A stretch of DNA of 64,000 nucleotides, from NCBI GenBank assembly GCA_017163975.1, contig JAFFSR010000344.1:2232001-2296000 (forward strand), read 5' to 3'. Source of the DNA: Anastatus disparis (Eukaryota; Arthropoda; Insecta; Hymenoptera; Eupelmidae). This document shows, piece by piece, positions 32,260 to 44,619 of this stretch (position 1 is its first letter; each line of letters starts with the position of its first letter). The notes under the pieces are model-generated. The model was not told where the DNA came from. It did no database searches and saw only the letters and a program-made list of their open reading frames with translations. The translations under genes and the position numbers were made by a program.

Positions 32260-32987
32260 TCAATGTAAATATCATATTTATTTAAAGTTTGAGCATTTTT
32301 TTTAAACTTTAAATCGTCATAACTTTGGTTCTAATTGATCAAAATATTTGATCCATGGTTTATTTTAAACATAATTGTTGATATTTTTGATATGTTACTA
32401 AATAAAAGCATAAAAATAGTTGTAAGAACACGTAAAGTTGGAAAAATAGTACGATGCGTCATGATATCAATGTTTTAAAATCTAAAATATAAAAAAAACA
32501 TTTGAAAATCTGTTAAAAAAAATAAGGCGAAATTGCATATTCTCACCTACCCTAAAAGTTAGTATTTTTTATGTATAAAATCATATAAAAATTTAAAAAA
32601 AAAAAATATATATATAGTTTTTGAGAAAATAGTGTTTGAAAAAAATCGTTTTTTTCGGTTTTTCGTAAATAACTCAGTGAGATCAATTTGTGTTACAAAA
32701 ATCGAGATTGCATTTAAAACAAGACAGGATTTCGCACATTTTTGTTAAAAGAACGCTTAAAAATTGTCGGAGCTATAGTCATTTAATTGTAGAGGTTCAT
32801 TTTCAATTTTTGAATTTTCGTTTTTACATCCAACACTAAAATTGCTGTAGTAGAAAAAAAAATTTTTTTCGAGCTTTCTACGAGGTGAATTTTATCGTCA
32901 TATACATAATAGAAGGTATTTTTATTACTTAGAAGAAAAAAAAAATTCGATCAGTGACGGCCTGCATGAATCTGAATGGAATCAGCC
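32260..32987. repeat. Right TIR of the ~730 bp-TIR transposon
   Basis: Matches the left TIR (11609-11668 plus 29022-29692) in reverse complement. Confidence 0.87.
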
Positions 32988-32989
32988 AT

Positions 32990-33995
32990 TTAAATACAAG
33001 TGTTAATAAATTACCTATGGATATTAAGCTAAATTCATTTTGTAATTTATAATTTACTTTTGTAATTAGTAAATTTTTTCATTAATAAAAATAAAGATAC
33101 AATATATAAAAATAAAAATATTATATATTCATCTAAATAAAGGAAATGCAGAGAGGAAGCTTTGTATTATTAATTAGTTATGCTTGCAATTATATTAATG
33201 AAATATTAATAATAATAATTTTTTTTTTCATCATTAAAATTCAATATTAGAATATAAATGAAATCCAGCGAAAAAACTTTATATTATTAATTAGTTACAG
33301 TTACAATTATAATAATAAAATATTACTGATTATAATAATATTCAATTACTTATAATTGTTATTATAATAATAGAATATTATTAATAATAAGAATATTTCT
33401 TTATTACTAATTACTGAAACATAATATCATGGTGAAAGGGGGCTATAAAAATTAAGAGGGGGGTGAGGGGGGGCCTCAGTTACGTTAATTTTGAAGTGGC
33501 CATTTATAAGAGGAATCACAACGTAATTTGAGGGGGGGCTGTACGGACAGACATTTGAGGGGGGGCTGAGGGGGGGGGGGTCAGTTGAATCTTGTCTTAC
33601 GACTATATATAGATAGATATATGTATATATATATACAAAAATTATGGTTTGTCATACATTTTTTATTATTCCGATGGCAGATCAGCACTGGTCACTTTTA
33701 ACATAGAACTTCTCACCTACTTTCTTTTTAACGTTTAGTCAGTTAATTTGGATATTAGTTTCCACTGAATATTTTGACTTCTCAATCACCATTTTTTCCA
33801 TCCTTTATTGCGTCTATATTATGCAGTTTTCCTGGAATATTGGTCAAAATTATATTTATTAATTTATATTTTTATCCTATTTCTCACTTTCATTCTGTCT
33901 AGCCTTTTTTATATTATTAGCAGTATAATTCTGATAATGGCTTGGAGAAATAGGCTATCTTGTTATATTTGCAATTAAGCTTTTATGCCAAGTTA
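32990..33995. other. AT-rich sequence with a G-rich tract
   Basis: Trinucleotide-like ATT/AAT filler up to 33420; the G-rich tract is listed separately. No gene recognised. Confidence 0.5.
33436..33590 (+). repeat. G-run tract with G-quadruplex potential
   Basis: Repeated runs of six to ten G on the plus strand, separated by short CT/GAG-type spacers. This is highly unusual in a sequence this AT-rich. Confidence 0.8.
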
Positions 33996-34140
33996 AATGA
34001 GTTGGCTAGATGAATAACATAATGCTGTGAAATGTGAAGTTGCTATTGAAAGACGTAACAGTTTTCAAAGGCCAGCTCTACAAATATCCAATGAAACAAG
34101 ATTTTGTATTAATTGTAATAGATTAGTTGTTGAAGACATA

Positions 34141-34729
34141 CGAGGTCTGTCCCAAAAGTATCCGACCTACGTTCATATCTTCGCGCAAAAGACTCAGGCG
34201 ACCTCTGGAGGGTACAAGCGTCACCAGAAACTCCTAACTTTCTCGTCAGCAGACTGAGATACCGATGAAAAGCCTTAGTTTTCGCGCAGCGTGTATTTGT
34301 TTACAACGATTTTTTTCCCGTTCGTCGCAATTTGCTTATTGCTAAAAATGGTAGAACGACAATGCTCCAGCGCACGCATTAAACCTTTTGCAGCAGTATT
34401 TATTAAAACACAGTATTGCGCAGCTCCGCCAGCCTTCATACAGTCCCGATATAGCCCCCTGCGACTTTTGGCTGTTTCCTCGATTCAAAATGCCGCTTAA
34501 GGGACATCAATTCGATAATAAACAGACTCTTGAAACTAATACGACAAATGCACTAAGAGCGATTCCAAAATCTGACTTTCAAGAGTGCTTTAATAACTAA
34601 AAACATCGATATAAGCGTTTTGTTCAATCAAATGGAAACTACTTTGAAGGATGACACCCCCCGGATGACTAAGAATAAATCGAACGCTGAGAAATCGAGG
34701 TAGGTCGGATACTTTTGGGACAGACCGCG
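34141..34729 (+). mobile_element. mariner element, internally deleted
   Basis: Inverted tips CGAGGTCTGTCCCAAAAGTA and TACTTTTGGGACAGACCGCG, with TA on both outer sides (34139-34140, 34730-34731). The 589 bp retain only the C-terminal third of a transposase; full mariners are about 1.3 kb. It sits inside the Cys-rich region of the DDE_Tnp_4-like transposase. Confidence 0.9.
34300..34640 (+). pseudogene. mariner transposase C-terminal remnant
   Basis: Contains YSPDIAPCDFWLFPRFK, the third catalytic Asp block of mariner (D,D34D), and GHQFDNKQTLE downstream. The preceding part is frameshifted, with pieces of the HNAPAH-proximal region. The N-terminal DNA-binding region and first Asp are deleted. 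Confidence 0.85.
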
Positions 34730-35200
34730 TACGCAAGATCGAGCAAGATCCTAGTTGCCTTACATTAAATATATTGACTCGAACTGCTAGTAGATCATGT
34801 GTAATATATAATTCAGAAATAGATGTTCATAGACTTTCTTTTGAATGTCGGTTGAATGTATTTGTATTAAGGAATATTTATATTCCAGAGTATCGAAATC
34901 TTGCAGAGATCATGTAGATAATAGAGGTTTCCTTCTTGAGCCACTTCTAGATGGTTTGTGTTACATTAATAGACCATACGTTTTAAAAGGCTGGGAGATT
35001 AAAATGCTCTTAGATGGACTTCGCACTGCTGTTATTACCAAACAAAGATTTAATGATGAACATTCTTTTACAGATGATGAGTTCTCATCATTTAGTCCTG
35101 TGACAAAAGAACAGTTTTTTACAACAATTTAACTATTGCGATCCAGTGCCTTGTGAAGGTGGTCATCGGTATATTTCTAAAAAAGATCTTCTCGACAATC

Positions 35201-36059
35201 TGTAACATGGCAGATTGGCTATATTACTTAAGAGAATATTAGTAGCGCATATAGACGACAGAAGGGAGCATCCAACTTCTGGCAAGACGGAAAGCAGACC
35301 ACGCGAGTCAAATAGTTAAAACTATAACCCAAAATCATTGGCACATACGCGCGAATTTATAAAGCACGTATACTGTGCACTTATATAGATAGCAACCAGC
35401 TTGACTCGAGTAGCTGAGCTTGGGTCTATTAAGGATCGTTTGTCTCTCTCTTACGGCGCGCGCAGCGTACAGCACGAAAAATGAAGCTGAGCATAGACAA
35501 AAAGGAAAGGCATTGCATTATTCCTTCTGTCGCCAGCGTCCAATATAGAGCCATTACGATTCGCGAGCGACTTGCGATATTGCGTAGTATTAATTTTGTA
35601 TGTGCGAATATCGTGAGCTTGAGTGAGCGAGAATAGATAAATTCACTATTCTCTAAGTTATTTTATTGTGCTTAAAATTGTTGCGAGTGCACGATTGCTA
35701 AATAGAAATAATATAATTTCTTTCTGTCTTTAACGACGTGTGCGCCGGGCGATCTCGTGCGCGTTCTATTGCATATATTCCCTTTGTGCTTTTCTAATTC
35801 TTTCTTTTTTGTGTGTTTATTTTTCGTGTCCCTTTTAGCTTACGTTTTTGTTAATATTTGCTTTTCATCGTGCCGATATTTATTTAATTAGTGCAAGCAG
35901 CGTCGCATACGCTATACGCGGCTGGCGTCCATTTTGAGCGAGCGCACGATTACTGTACAAATTTCTTAAATAAAGTTTCTTTTTTTTTGTTACCTAATTA
36001 ATTACAGCTTATATATTTTTATAAATTAGTGCAAACTTCTGTTCCCCAAGGTTGTCACA
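35201..36059 (+). repeat. LTR1
   Basis: 859 bp, TGTAACATGG...GGTTGTCACA. Same length as LTR2 and nearly identical to it. Confidence 0.92.
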
Positions 36060-37197
36060 ACTGGCGCAGCCAACGTGGGGTCGACAAAAATTTCGGTGAA
36101 AATTTTTGTTTAAAATCACGGGATCAAAAATTAATGAAAAAATTTGTGCTTGAAATTAAATAGAAAAAACTGTGCTTGAGAATTTAAAAAAAAAAAAATG
36201 TGCGTAAACTAGGAGAAAAACTGTGCTTAAAATAAAAGAAAAAGAAACTGTGCTGTAAAAAAAAACTATGTTTCAAGTGAAAGACAATTGGCTATGCTAG
36301 TGAAAAGAACATTTTTCTACTCATGCATTTCCGCTTCGCCACGCAGTTGCCATTACGAACGACGCACACACGATGAGGCTGAAAAAAGGCGCTCCGGCGG
36401 CCATTTTGGTTCTTGGCGTCGCTTGGTATGAGGTAACCGCGACATTTTATTTTGCAGCAACATTTTTTTCAAGAGCGTGCAGTAAGCAAAGAAATGAATT
36501 TTTTTTTCTTACATTCTTTTTTTGTTTTGTGCTAAACTTTTGCCTGCACATTTTTTATATATACATAGAGCATTATTTCCCATTGGAGCGCGAGCCTCAA
36601 GCTAAATAATTTATTTGATAATAGCAATGCATTTAAATACATATACATATATTTCGATACACCTACATATATATCATTGCATTGTTGCTTCTATTTGTCT
36701 TTACTTGTGTTACCCTGCAGCTCATTTCCCTCTAGCTTCATCATCTTTTAGTACTAAGCGTGTTGCAACTTTATATTAAGCAAAGCTGTGTTTTTTTTGT
36801 ATATATAATATAATTGAATATCTTAAGTGTGCTGAGCAATCTATATTCCTATTTGTGCTTGCGCGGAATATATCACTATCGTGTGCTACCTTAGCGCGTG
36901 TCGGTACACAATAGCTCACGCATAATTTTCTTTTGCTTTAGCGTGCATCTGGCTTTACAAAAACTTTAATTTTTAGCTCTTGTAGTGCTAATCCAACTTT
37001 GCTTTGTTTTCTTTTACTTTTTGATAATTATAAAGCATTTAACAATTTTTTTTTCCTTTTGTTGCAAGTCAGAGCTATTGTATAAAAAATTCTTATTCGA
37101 ACCTCCTGAAATAGGATCTTACCATGGCATTGATCGTTAGTAATACATTTTTCTTTGTGCATACCCTTGTGTAGTGTAACAGCCTTTTATTGTAAAT

Positions 37198-38263
37198 ATG
37201 ATAAGCAAACAGTTAAATGTAGAGCCCCTATGGATTTCTGAGCATATATATAAGAATGAAGTTTTTAAAGCAGCGGACGAAGTCGCGCGAATAGTACACC
37301 GACTATCCGTGGAGCAGCTCTTTAAATACAGCGAGCGAGAAGTGAGCATGGCCGAAAGTATTCCGATGTTCAAAGAGCGAGTTTTATGATATGAGCTTAG
37401 ACGACATCTCGGCGAAAGAGCCGCCGCTCGTAAAATAATCATAGATGAGACGACATATGATTCGCGGCTAGAATTTATCAACCTCCCAACAGAGCAAAGC
37501 CCGTGCAATCGATTCGCTAATCCCTCGAGTAGCTTAGAAATCCCTATTCCTCCTAGCAATAGCAACACAACTATCCACCCACCGACCACGTGTACTACTA
37601 CTACATTTCTTTCTTTCAGCACAGTGAGCATACCTCATCCTGTGAGAGCAACTAATGACCTCCCTACTATTACTACAACGACGTACCATGGAGAACATAA
37701 TAGCGCACCAACTTCTTATTTTTATGTATACTTGTATCTCCCTTCTTGTCCTAATCCATGGAGTCATATCCCGTATATTGCAGCACCTTCTGGATACCTG
37801 CCCGTCTCACAACCTTTAATACAGCCGCCCCTTTTTTTCAACCATTTCATCAAATCCCATAAAGCAACCCCCTGCACCAGAGCATACAAGTTATGCTTAC
37901 AGCTTCAGAGAACTGAAATGGTTAAATCAGAAAAAAGAGACTTGCAGAGCCCAGAAAAACGTATGCTGACCTCCTCCAGCTCCGGATGAATCCTTAGTCC
38001 CCACTACAGCTTCCACTGGTATAAAATCTAAATTGAACAAGACAGCTTTCATTTCTCCCCTTAAACTTGAAGATGTTCCGATGCATCAACACCCAATACC
38101 AGCGTTACCATCAATTACTAGCAATCACCCTGTAACCCCTTTAGCTGACATTTTAAATAAGAGCGAGCGCGTACAGAAGGAAAAACGTCGCCCAAACCCC
38201 AGAGCAAAGAGCAAAACTCGAAGAGAGAGCCGAGTAAATAATGTGGTGAGGGGGGGATTGTAA
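37198..38263 (+). pseudogene. Unrecognised protein of the non-autonomous LTR element, possibly gag-derived
   Basis: The first segment (37198-37389) starts MISKQLNVEPLW and is helical and charged. Sequence in adjacent frames continues with a Thr/Pro/Ser-rich stretch (about 37530-37990). A Lys/Arg-rich tail ends at 38263, running into the polypurine tract. The order (helical N-terminus, low-complexity middle, basic end) is gag-like, but no zinc knuckle or capsid motif is recognised. Stops and shifts break it. Confidence 0.4.
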
Positions 38264-39117
38264 CATGGCAGATTCGCAGTATTACTCAAGAGTATATTAG
38301 TAGCGCATATAGACGACAGAAGGGAGCATCCAACTTCTGGCAAGACGGTAAGCAGACCACGCGAGTCAAATAGTTAAAACTATAACCCAAAATCATTGGC
38401 ACACATGCGCGAATTTATAAAGCATGTATACTGTGCACTTATATAGATAGCAACCAGCTTGACTCGAGTAGCTGAGCTTGGGTCTGTTAAGGATCGTTTG
38501 TCTCTCTCTTACGGCGCGCGCAGCGTACAGCACGAAAGATGAAGCTGAGCATAGACAAAAAGGAAAGGCATTGCATTATTCCTTCTGTCGTCGGCGTCCA
38601 ATATAGAGCCATTACGACTCGCGAGCGACTTTCGATATTGCGTAGTATTAATTTTGTATGTGCGAATATCGTGAGCTCGAGTGAGCGAGAATAGATAAAT
38701 TCACTATTCTCTAAGTTATTTTATTGTGCTTAAAATTGTTGCGAGTGCACGATTGCTAAATAGAAATAATATAATTTCTTTCTGTCTTTTACGACGTGTG
38801 CGCCGGGCGATCTCGTGCGCGTTCTATTGCATATATTCCCTTTGTGCTTTTCTAATTCTTTCTTTTTTGTGTGTTTATTTTTCGTGTCCCTTTTAGCTTA
38901 CGTTTTTGTTAATATTTGCTTTTCATCGTGCCGATATTTATTTAATTAGTGCAAGCAGCGTCGCATACGCTATACGCGGCTGGCGTCCATTTTGAGCGAG
39001 CGCACGATTACTGTACAAATTTCTTAAATAAAGTTTCTTTTTTTTTGTTACCTAATTAATTACTGCTTATATATTTTTATAAATTAGTGCAAACTTCTGA
39101 TCCCCAAGGTTGTCACA
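38259..39117 (+). repeat. LTR2
   Basis: 859 bp copy of LTR1, preceded by a G-rich polypurine tract and followed by the same primer-binding-like sequence. Confidence 0.92.
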
Positions 39118-39507
39118 ACTGGCGCAGCCAACGTGGGGTCGACAAAAATTTCGGTGAAAATTTTTGTTTAAAATCACGGGATCAAAAATTAATGAAAAAA
39201 TTTGTGCTTGAAATTTAATAGAAAAAACTGTGCTTAAGAATTAAAAAAAAAAAAAAATGTGCGTAAACTAGGAGAAAAACTGTGCTTAAAATAAAAGAAA
39301 AAGAAACTGTGCTGTAAAAAAAAACTATGTTTCAAGTGAAAGACAATTGGCTATGCTAGTGAAAAGAACATTTTTCTACTCATGCATTTCCGCTTCGCCA
39401 CGCAGTTGCCATTACGAACGACGCACACACGATAAGGCTGAAAGAAGGCGCTCCGGCGGCCATTTTGGTTCTTGGCGTCGCTTGGTATGAGGTAACTGCG
39501 ACATTTT

Positions 39508-39766
39508 TCTTTTTTTGTGTGTTTATTGCTCGTGTCCCTTTTAGCTTACGTTTTTGTTAATATTTGCTTTTCGTCGTGCCGATATTTATTTAATTAGTGC
39601 AAGCAGCGTCGCATACGCTATACGCGGCTGGCGTCCACTTTGAGCGAGCGTACGATTACTGTACAAATTTCTTAAATAAAGTTTCTTTTTTTTTTGTTAC
39701 TTAATTAATTACAGCTTATATATTTTTATAAATTAGTGCAAACTTCTGATCCCCAAGGTTGTCATA
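39508..39766 (+). repeat. LTR3, 3' part only
   Basis: Matches the last ~260 bp of LTR1/LTR2, joined at its left to truncated internal sequence. Its end reads GTCATA instead of GTCACA, then AATC. Confidence 0.85.
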
Positions 39767-39960
39767 AATCAGTTAGTTTAATGGTGTCTACGGTTCGAAC
39801 ATCATTAATGCAATGGTTTGCTCCAGAAAACATAGGTTTTGATGTTATTACTAGGGAACAGTACATTGAAAGACATGTTAGAGAAATCGCTAACAAACTA
39901 TACAATAATGAGCCAAATATTCTTTGTATCATAGCAACTATGGATGGCACATATATGTAT

Positions 39961-41710
39961 TGTGACGTGGTAATAAATAATTACATAATTTTCATTCTTA
40001 AAAACACATTCTCTACTGCACACAATAACACACCACCAGCGATAAACTACCGTTTCGGGCGCACGTTAAATAAATAAAAAGGGAGTTTAATTAACGAGAT
40101 TGTTTTTTCTTTGTTTATCGGTATCACGAGATGACGACACATGTATAGCAGACGCGCGCGGCGGCCATTACACGCACATGGATAGCTACTGTATATGAAC
40201 AGCGGTGCTGCTGTAGCAGCCAGTTGAGCAACTACGTATATACCAATACTTAGCAACGACCGCGGGTGCGCTAGGAGTCAATGATTCGAGAAGAAGAGGT
40301 ACGAGAGAGAAGAATGAGAAAGAGATATGAAGCAAGAGTGATGGGGAGATCCGTAGACTGACAGAGCGAATTGAAAGTGCTCGCGCGTCGATCTCTCCCG
40401 CATTAAGCGAAGAGAGAAAAAAAAGATAATAAAGAAAGATGGAAAAAAAACGTTAGAGAAGGGATCGTCACGATCCTTTTCTCTTAGCTGAGCTTCTATA
40501 CTGTGCATATACGTACACGTATGTACATGTATACGTATTATAAGTATGTGTAGACGGTGACGACTAATCTGTGCATAAGAAAATGGAAAAGGATAGAGAA
40601 TAATTAGAAACGAAGAGAATAATAGATTAACGAAGAATAAAGAATAAAAATTGTTAGAACTAGTATTAGAAAAAATCAAATTAACACCTGTTGTAAATCT
40701 ATGAAGTGCACAGGTTAATTTAAAACAAATTAAAGTCTAAAGTATATTCGCATTTTGAGCGTATGTGTGTGTGTTAAAAAGAAAGTAAGAGAAGACCAAT
40801 ACGAATCATCGCATAAGAAATGTAGAAGGGTGATTAGAGTAAAATAAATTAGAAAAGGACACGCAATTATTACAAGAACAAAGAAGAAGAAAGTAGACTT
40901 GGAAGAATTCATTTGATGATCGCCCTCGTGCTGCACCGGAGCTTCTTTATAATTCGCCGCAAAGTTTAACTTGAGTTTTTTTCTTCCGCCTTGAATATTC
41001 CAGAGAAGAACTTGTTCGACCGAGAGCGAAGTTTGCAGTTGAGTTACGAGGAGCAGAAGAGAATCTGGTGGAGACGAGACTGAAGCCACATTCAACGTCG
41101 CCAGTAGCGACCGAAAAGAGACTCAGAAGGAGAAACAGAAAGAGCGGCCATTATTGACAGCCAACTAGCCATCTTGAGTAACGTCGCTGACGGTATCGAC
41201 CCAGACGAATCTTTTACGTACATCACTGATGAGTGGGCTGCGCCCGATAAGAATTTATATTTTTTTTATAAATCAACGGCTCTTGCCCGTTGCTTTTCGA
41301 GTCAGTGGAGTGGTTTTCTTTTGTTTTTGTGCACGCAATTCGATTACATAACTTGAAGTGATTAAACGAAAATTATTATAGAATTTGTAAATTTGTAAAG
41401 TTTGATTAATGTCAATTATTGTGCGTGAACGAAAATAAATAAATAGAATTTCTTTGAATTTGTGAGCAACGTAAAGTGAAATTAAACTAAAATAATTTTT
41501 TTTTGTTGTATTTGATCTTAAGTAGACCGTGAGTGCCGTGGTGTGTGTGCCACGTGGCCACGTATTACCAAAGTGAATCTTGACCGGTTGAGCGTGCGTA
41601 TTCGCCGGTCGAGTGAATAAATTTTGACGAAATATATATATAATTTATTTTCCTTATTTTATTAGTACTCGCGTATTGAGTAACAAAAGAAATTCGTTCC
41701 TTTGGTAACA
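39961..41710 (+). repeat. 5' terminal region (LTR, right boundary uncertain)
   Basis: The first ~450 bp match 46982-47455. A possible LTR end is GGTAACA at 41710, followed by CGTGGGGCGTATTGAGCG, but the 3' copy has no matching end, so the length is uncertain. Short plus- and minus-strand frames inside are not supported as genes. Confidence 0.5.
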
Positions 41711-41967
41711 CGTGGGGCGTATTGAGCGCGGAGAGAGAGAGAGAGAGAGAAATGAAGCAGGCCTAAACGGCCAAACGATTTCTGCCATTAAATTCTTATG
41801 TAATCAACTCATTTTTTTTTATTCAATTGAATTAAATTGAACTTTTTTTTCCTTGTTTGTTACGGAGGCTAGATACTATTAGAAGCTGAAAAAAAACATG
41901 TATAATTTGATATAAATTGCTGACGTTTAAAAATAACTAATTTTATATAAATATACATTTAATTTTA

Positions 41968-42438
41968 AACATTTTTTGGTTCAAAACATTTTTGATATCT
42001 TGAGAATTGAAGTGTTGGTGCTCGTTGAAAGTCTGGAACAGAAAACCCTTTACCGCAAATGTTCTTCATGAGTTTTCATTGGATTCACTTGAAATTTTAT
42101 AGAGATATTCAAAATTATAATAGAATCCATATAAGTGTAAAATGTCCATAAAAAATTCAAATAATTAATAAATTTAAAATAAAACGATTTAAAAAAATTT
42201 TTTTTATTAATTATTATAAATAATAGGTTAATAAATAAATTGAAATAAATTAATTCAAAATCTGCTCCACTTATATGGATTTTACTATAATTTTGAATAT
42301 CTCCATAAAATTTGAAGTGAATCCAATGAAAACTCATAAAGAAACCTTCCGGTAAAGGGTTTTTTGTTCCAGACTTTTAACGAGCACCACCACTTCAATT
42401 CTCAAGTTATAGAAAATGTTTTGAACTAAAAAGTGTTT
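41968..42438. mobile_element. Palindromic MITE inside the gypsy element, ~470 bp
   Basis: Arms of about 170 bp (from AAACATTTTTTGGTTCAAAA to the mirrored copy ending at 42438) are imperfect inverted repeats around an AT-rich core. It lies upstream of the protease frame. Target duplication unclear. Confidence 0.75.
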
Positions 42439-42508
42439 GGAATTGAATGTAGATAGAATAGAATTGAATGTTTTAGAACTCAGCTAGAAAAAGCACCAAG
42501 AAGAATAT

Positions 42509-44410
42509 ATGATCCCGAATAAAGAGATAGAGACCCCCACCCCAGAAACGCGCATAAGTTTAGAACTCCAAGAGAAGAAAGAGGATATTATAGAAAGAAC
42601 AGAGAAACAAGAAACCATGAGGATGCTCTCCCCACTCGAGTTCGCAGAAAAATACTCTAGAGCAGGGATTATGAGGACCATGGCTCACTTAAATGAAAGA
42701 AAGAAGAAACTAGAGTTATTAGAACAAGGAGCATTAAGACTCAGTGAAGAATCGGACGATGAAGAAAAAGAAGGATTTAAACAGCTAGTAGAATTAAACC
42801 GGGTATTGAGCGTCTTAGATGAGGAAGAAGAAAAACATCCGTCTATACCATTAATTATATCACGAGAGAACGAGAGTAAGTCTAACCTAGGGAGGGAGAG
42901 ATACCTACCGGTAAAGACTGAAGACAGATCTCGACCTGTAGATGATGATGATCCTGTGACGGGCATGTGCAATGAAAATAAGAATTTTCTCGATGTAATG
43001 CTCGGAGGTAGACAATACCAAGCCTTATTCGACGCTGGTGCAATGGTGCCATTGATAGGACCAAGAGTAGCCCAGGAATTTAAAGATCGATTGATACCCG
43101 CCCGAACAGTAATAAGAAGTGTCATAGGAGGATCTGCTCGTACCATTGGAAAATTACCTGTGGATTTGGAAGGAGATGGATGTATGCGACGAATAGAGAT
43201 GAAAGCGATTTCTGCCTTAGACCATGATGTAATTCTAGGAATAGACGTCTGTGGACTTTGGCATATAGAAACTGAATTCAGCGAGAACTTATGGAGAATG
43301 AAAGACGCTGAATGGAGAGAATGTAACTATGAAGATCAAACCCTAACCTTAGTATTCGGAGAATGTGCAGGAATAATAGAGTTAGACAATGAACAACGGG
43401 TACTAATCGAAGATCTGGTAAATACTATCATACCTAAACTAACGGATGTACCTGGAACAACTCATTAATCAGAACATCACATAGACGTGATGAGAGCATC
43501 ACCGATAAAACAGAGACCTAGAAGAATGTCGCCGATGATGTTGCAAATCGCTCATAAGGAGATAGAGACGATGTTGTAAAACAATGTTATTGAAAGGTTA
43601 GCAAGTGAATGGAGCAGTCCTCCAGTGATACTTAAGAAACCTGACGGGGAGTACCGATTCTGTGTTGACTATGGAGAATTTAAGAAGGTCACCAGGAAGG
43701 ACGCTCATCCCATACCTAGTATGGATTCAATCCTAGATAAGCTGAGGAAAGCCAGATACCTAACCAAAATTGACCTGAAGCAAGCATACTCCCATAGAGG
43801 AGAATAGTGAGAAGTATACTGCCTTCTCAGTACCTGGCTCAGGCCTCTGGCAATTCAAGAAAATTCTTTTCGGATTGACCAACGCACCAATAACCTTCTA
43901 AAGGCTCATCGACGCTCTTTTTGGACCTGAATGTGAACCTAACGTGTTTGGTTATCTCTACGATACCATCATAGCCATCGAGAAATTTGAGGATCACATA
44001 AAATGGCTAAAAACAGTGTTGCGGAGACTGGTAGACGCTTGATTGACGGTGAATAAGACAAAGTGTGAGATATGCTGCTCACAGGTTACTTACCTTGGAT
44101 ATATCTTAGACAATAAGGGGCTAAGACAAGATCCAGAGAAGGTTGCACCAGTTGTCAATTATCCAGAACCCAAGACTGTAAAGCAATTGAAAAGATTTCT
44201 TGGAATGGTGGGGTGGTATTCAAGGTTTATTGAGTGAGATTCAGAAAAGAAAGTTTCACTAGTGAAGCTGTTAAGAAAAAGCAAGGAATGGAGTTGGGAA
44301 GAAGAGCAACAGAGCGCATTTGAAGATCTGAAAAGAGCCTTAACAACAGCGCCTGTACTCGCAAGACCTGACTTTAAGCTGGATCATCCGCTAGCTATAG
44401 TTTGTTGTTC
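42509..44410 (+). pseudogene. Gypsy protease-RT-RNase H remnant
   Basis: The first frame (42509-43468) holds a Glu/Lys-rich N-terminus and a retropepsin-like domain with ALFDAGAMVPLIG (about residues 171-183), where DAGA replaces the more usual D(S/T)GA. RT pieces follow in broken frames: PDGEYRFCVDYGEFKKV (43640-43690), LTKIDLKQAY (43760-43790), a shifted palm where the YxDD block reads YLYDT (about 43950), LGYILDNKGLRQDPEKV and LKRFLGMVGWYSRFI (44090-44235), then [19 protein letters not shown] at the start of RNase H. It ends abruptly near 44410; RNase H core and integrase are missing. Confidence 0.8.
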
Positions 44411-44619
44411 ATAAAAATTAAAAGTTGAAAGAATAGTGGTAGGCATAATGCAGAGGTAAACTTTAGACTCTTTTGAGTCTAAACTCAAAAGATATATACC
44501 CTCTCGGAAAAACTGAGATTCAAACCCCACTTAGAACCCTACAACCCGCTTACCAATAATCTCTTCATGTTTTTTTTCTTTCACTTACAGGAAATAGAAT
44601 GAGACACGCCCTAGGCCCC

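Larger units (their letters stand above)
11609..32987 (+). mobile_element. DDE-type DNA transposon with ~730 bp TIRs, split by a 17 kb retroelement
   Basis: The left TIR begins GGCTGATTCCATTCAG at 11609, runs to 11668, is interrupted by the retroelement, and resumes at 29022 to about 29692. The right TIR is 32260-32987, ending CTGAATGGAATCAGCC. Without the insertion the element is about 4.0 kb. ATTT stands immediately outside both ends and may be part of the target duplication. A degenerate transposase lies on the plus strand at 30041-32070. Confidence 0.85.
35201..39766 (+). mobile_element. Non-autonomous LTR element with three LTR copies in tandem
   Basis: Order: LTR1 (35201-36059), internal A (36060-38258), LTR2 (38259-39117), truncated internal B (39118-39507), partial LTR3 (39508-39766). 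AATC flanks the whole array (35197-35200, 39767-39770). This looks like one insertion later extended by unequal recombination, with a deletion joining internal B to the middle of LTR3. Internal A has a primer-binding-like TGGCGCAGCCAACGTGGGG after LTR1 and a purine tract GGTGAGGGGGGGA before LTR2. No protease, RT or integrase is present. Confidence 0.88.

Noticed and set aside
37137..37767. 164-codon minus frame
   Set aside because: Antisense to the gag-like region of the non-autonomous LTR element; no independent support.
41174..41356. 60-codon plus frame near the gypsy 5' end
   Set aside because: Lies in the LTR/leader, with no motif and no gag character.
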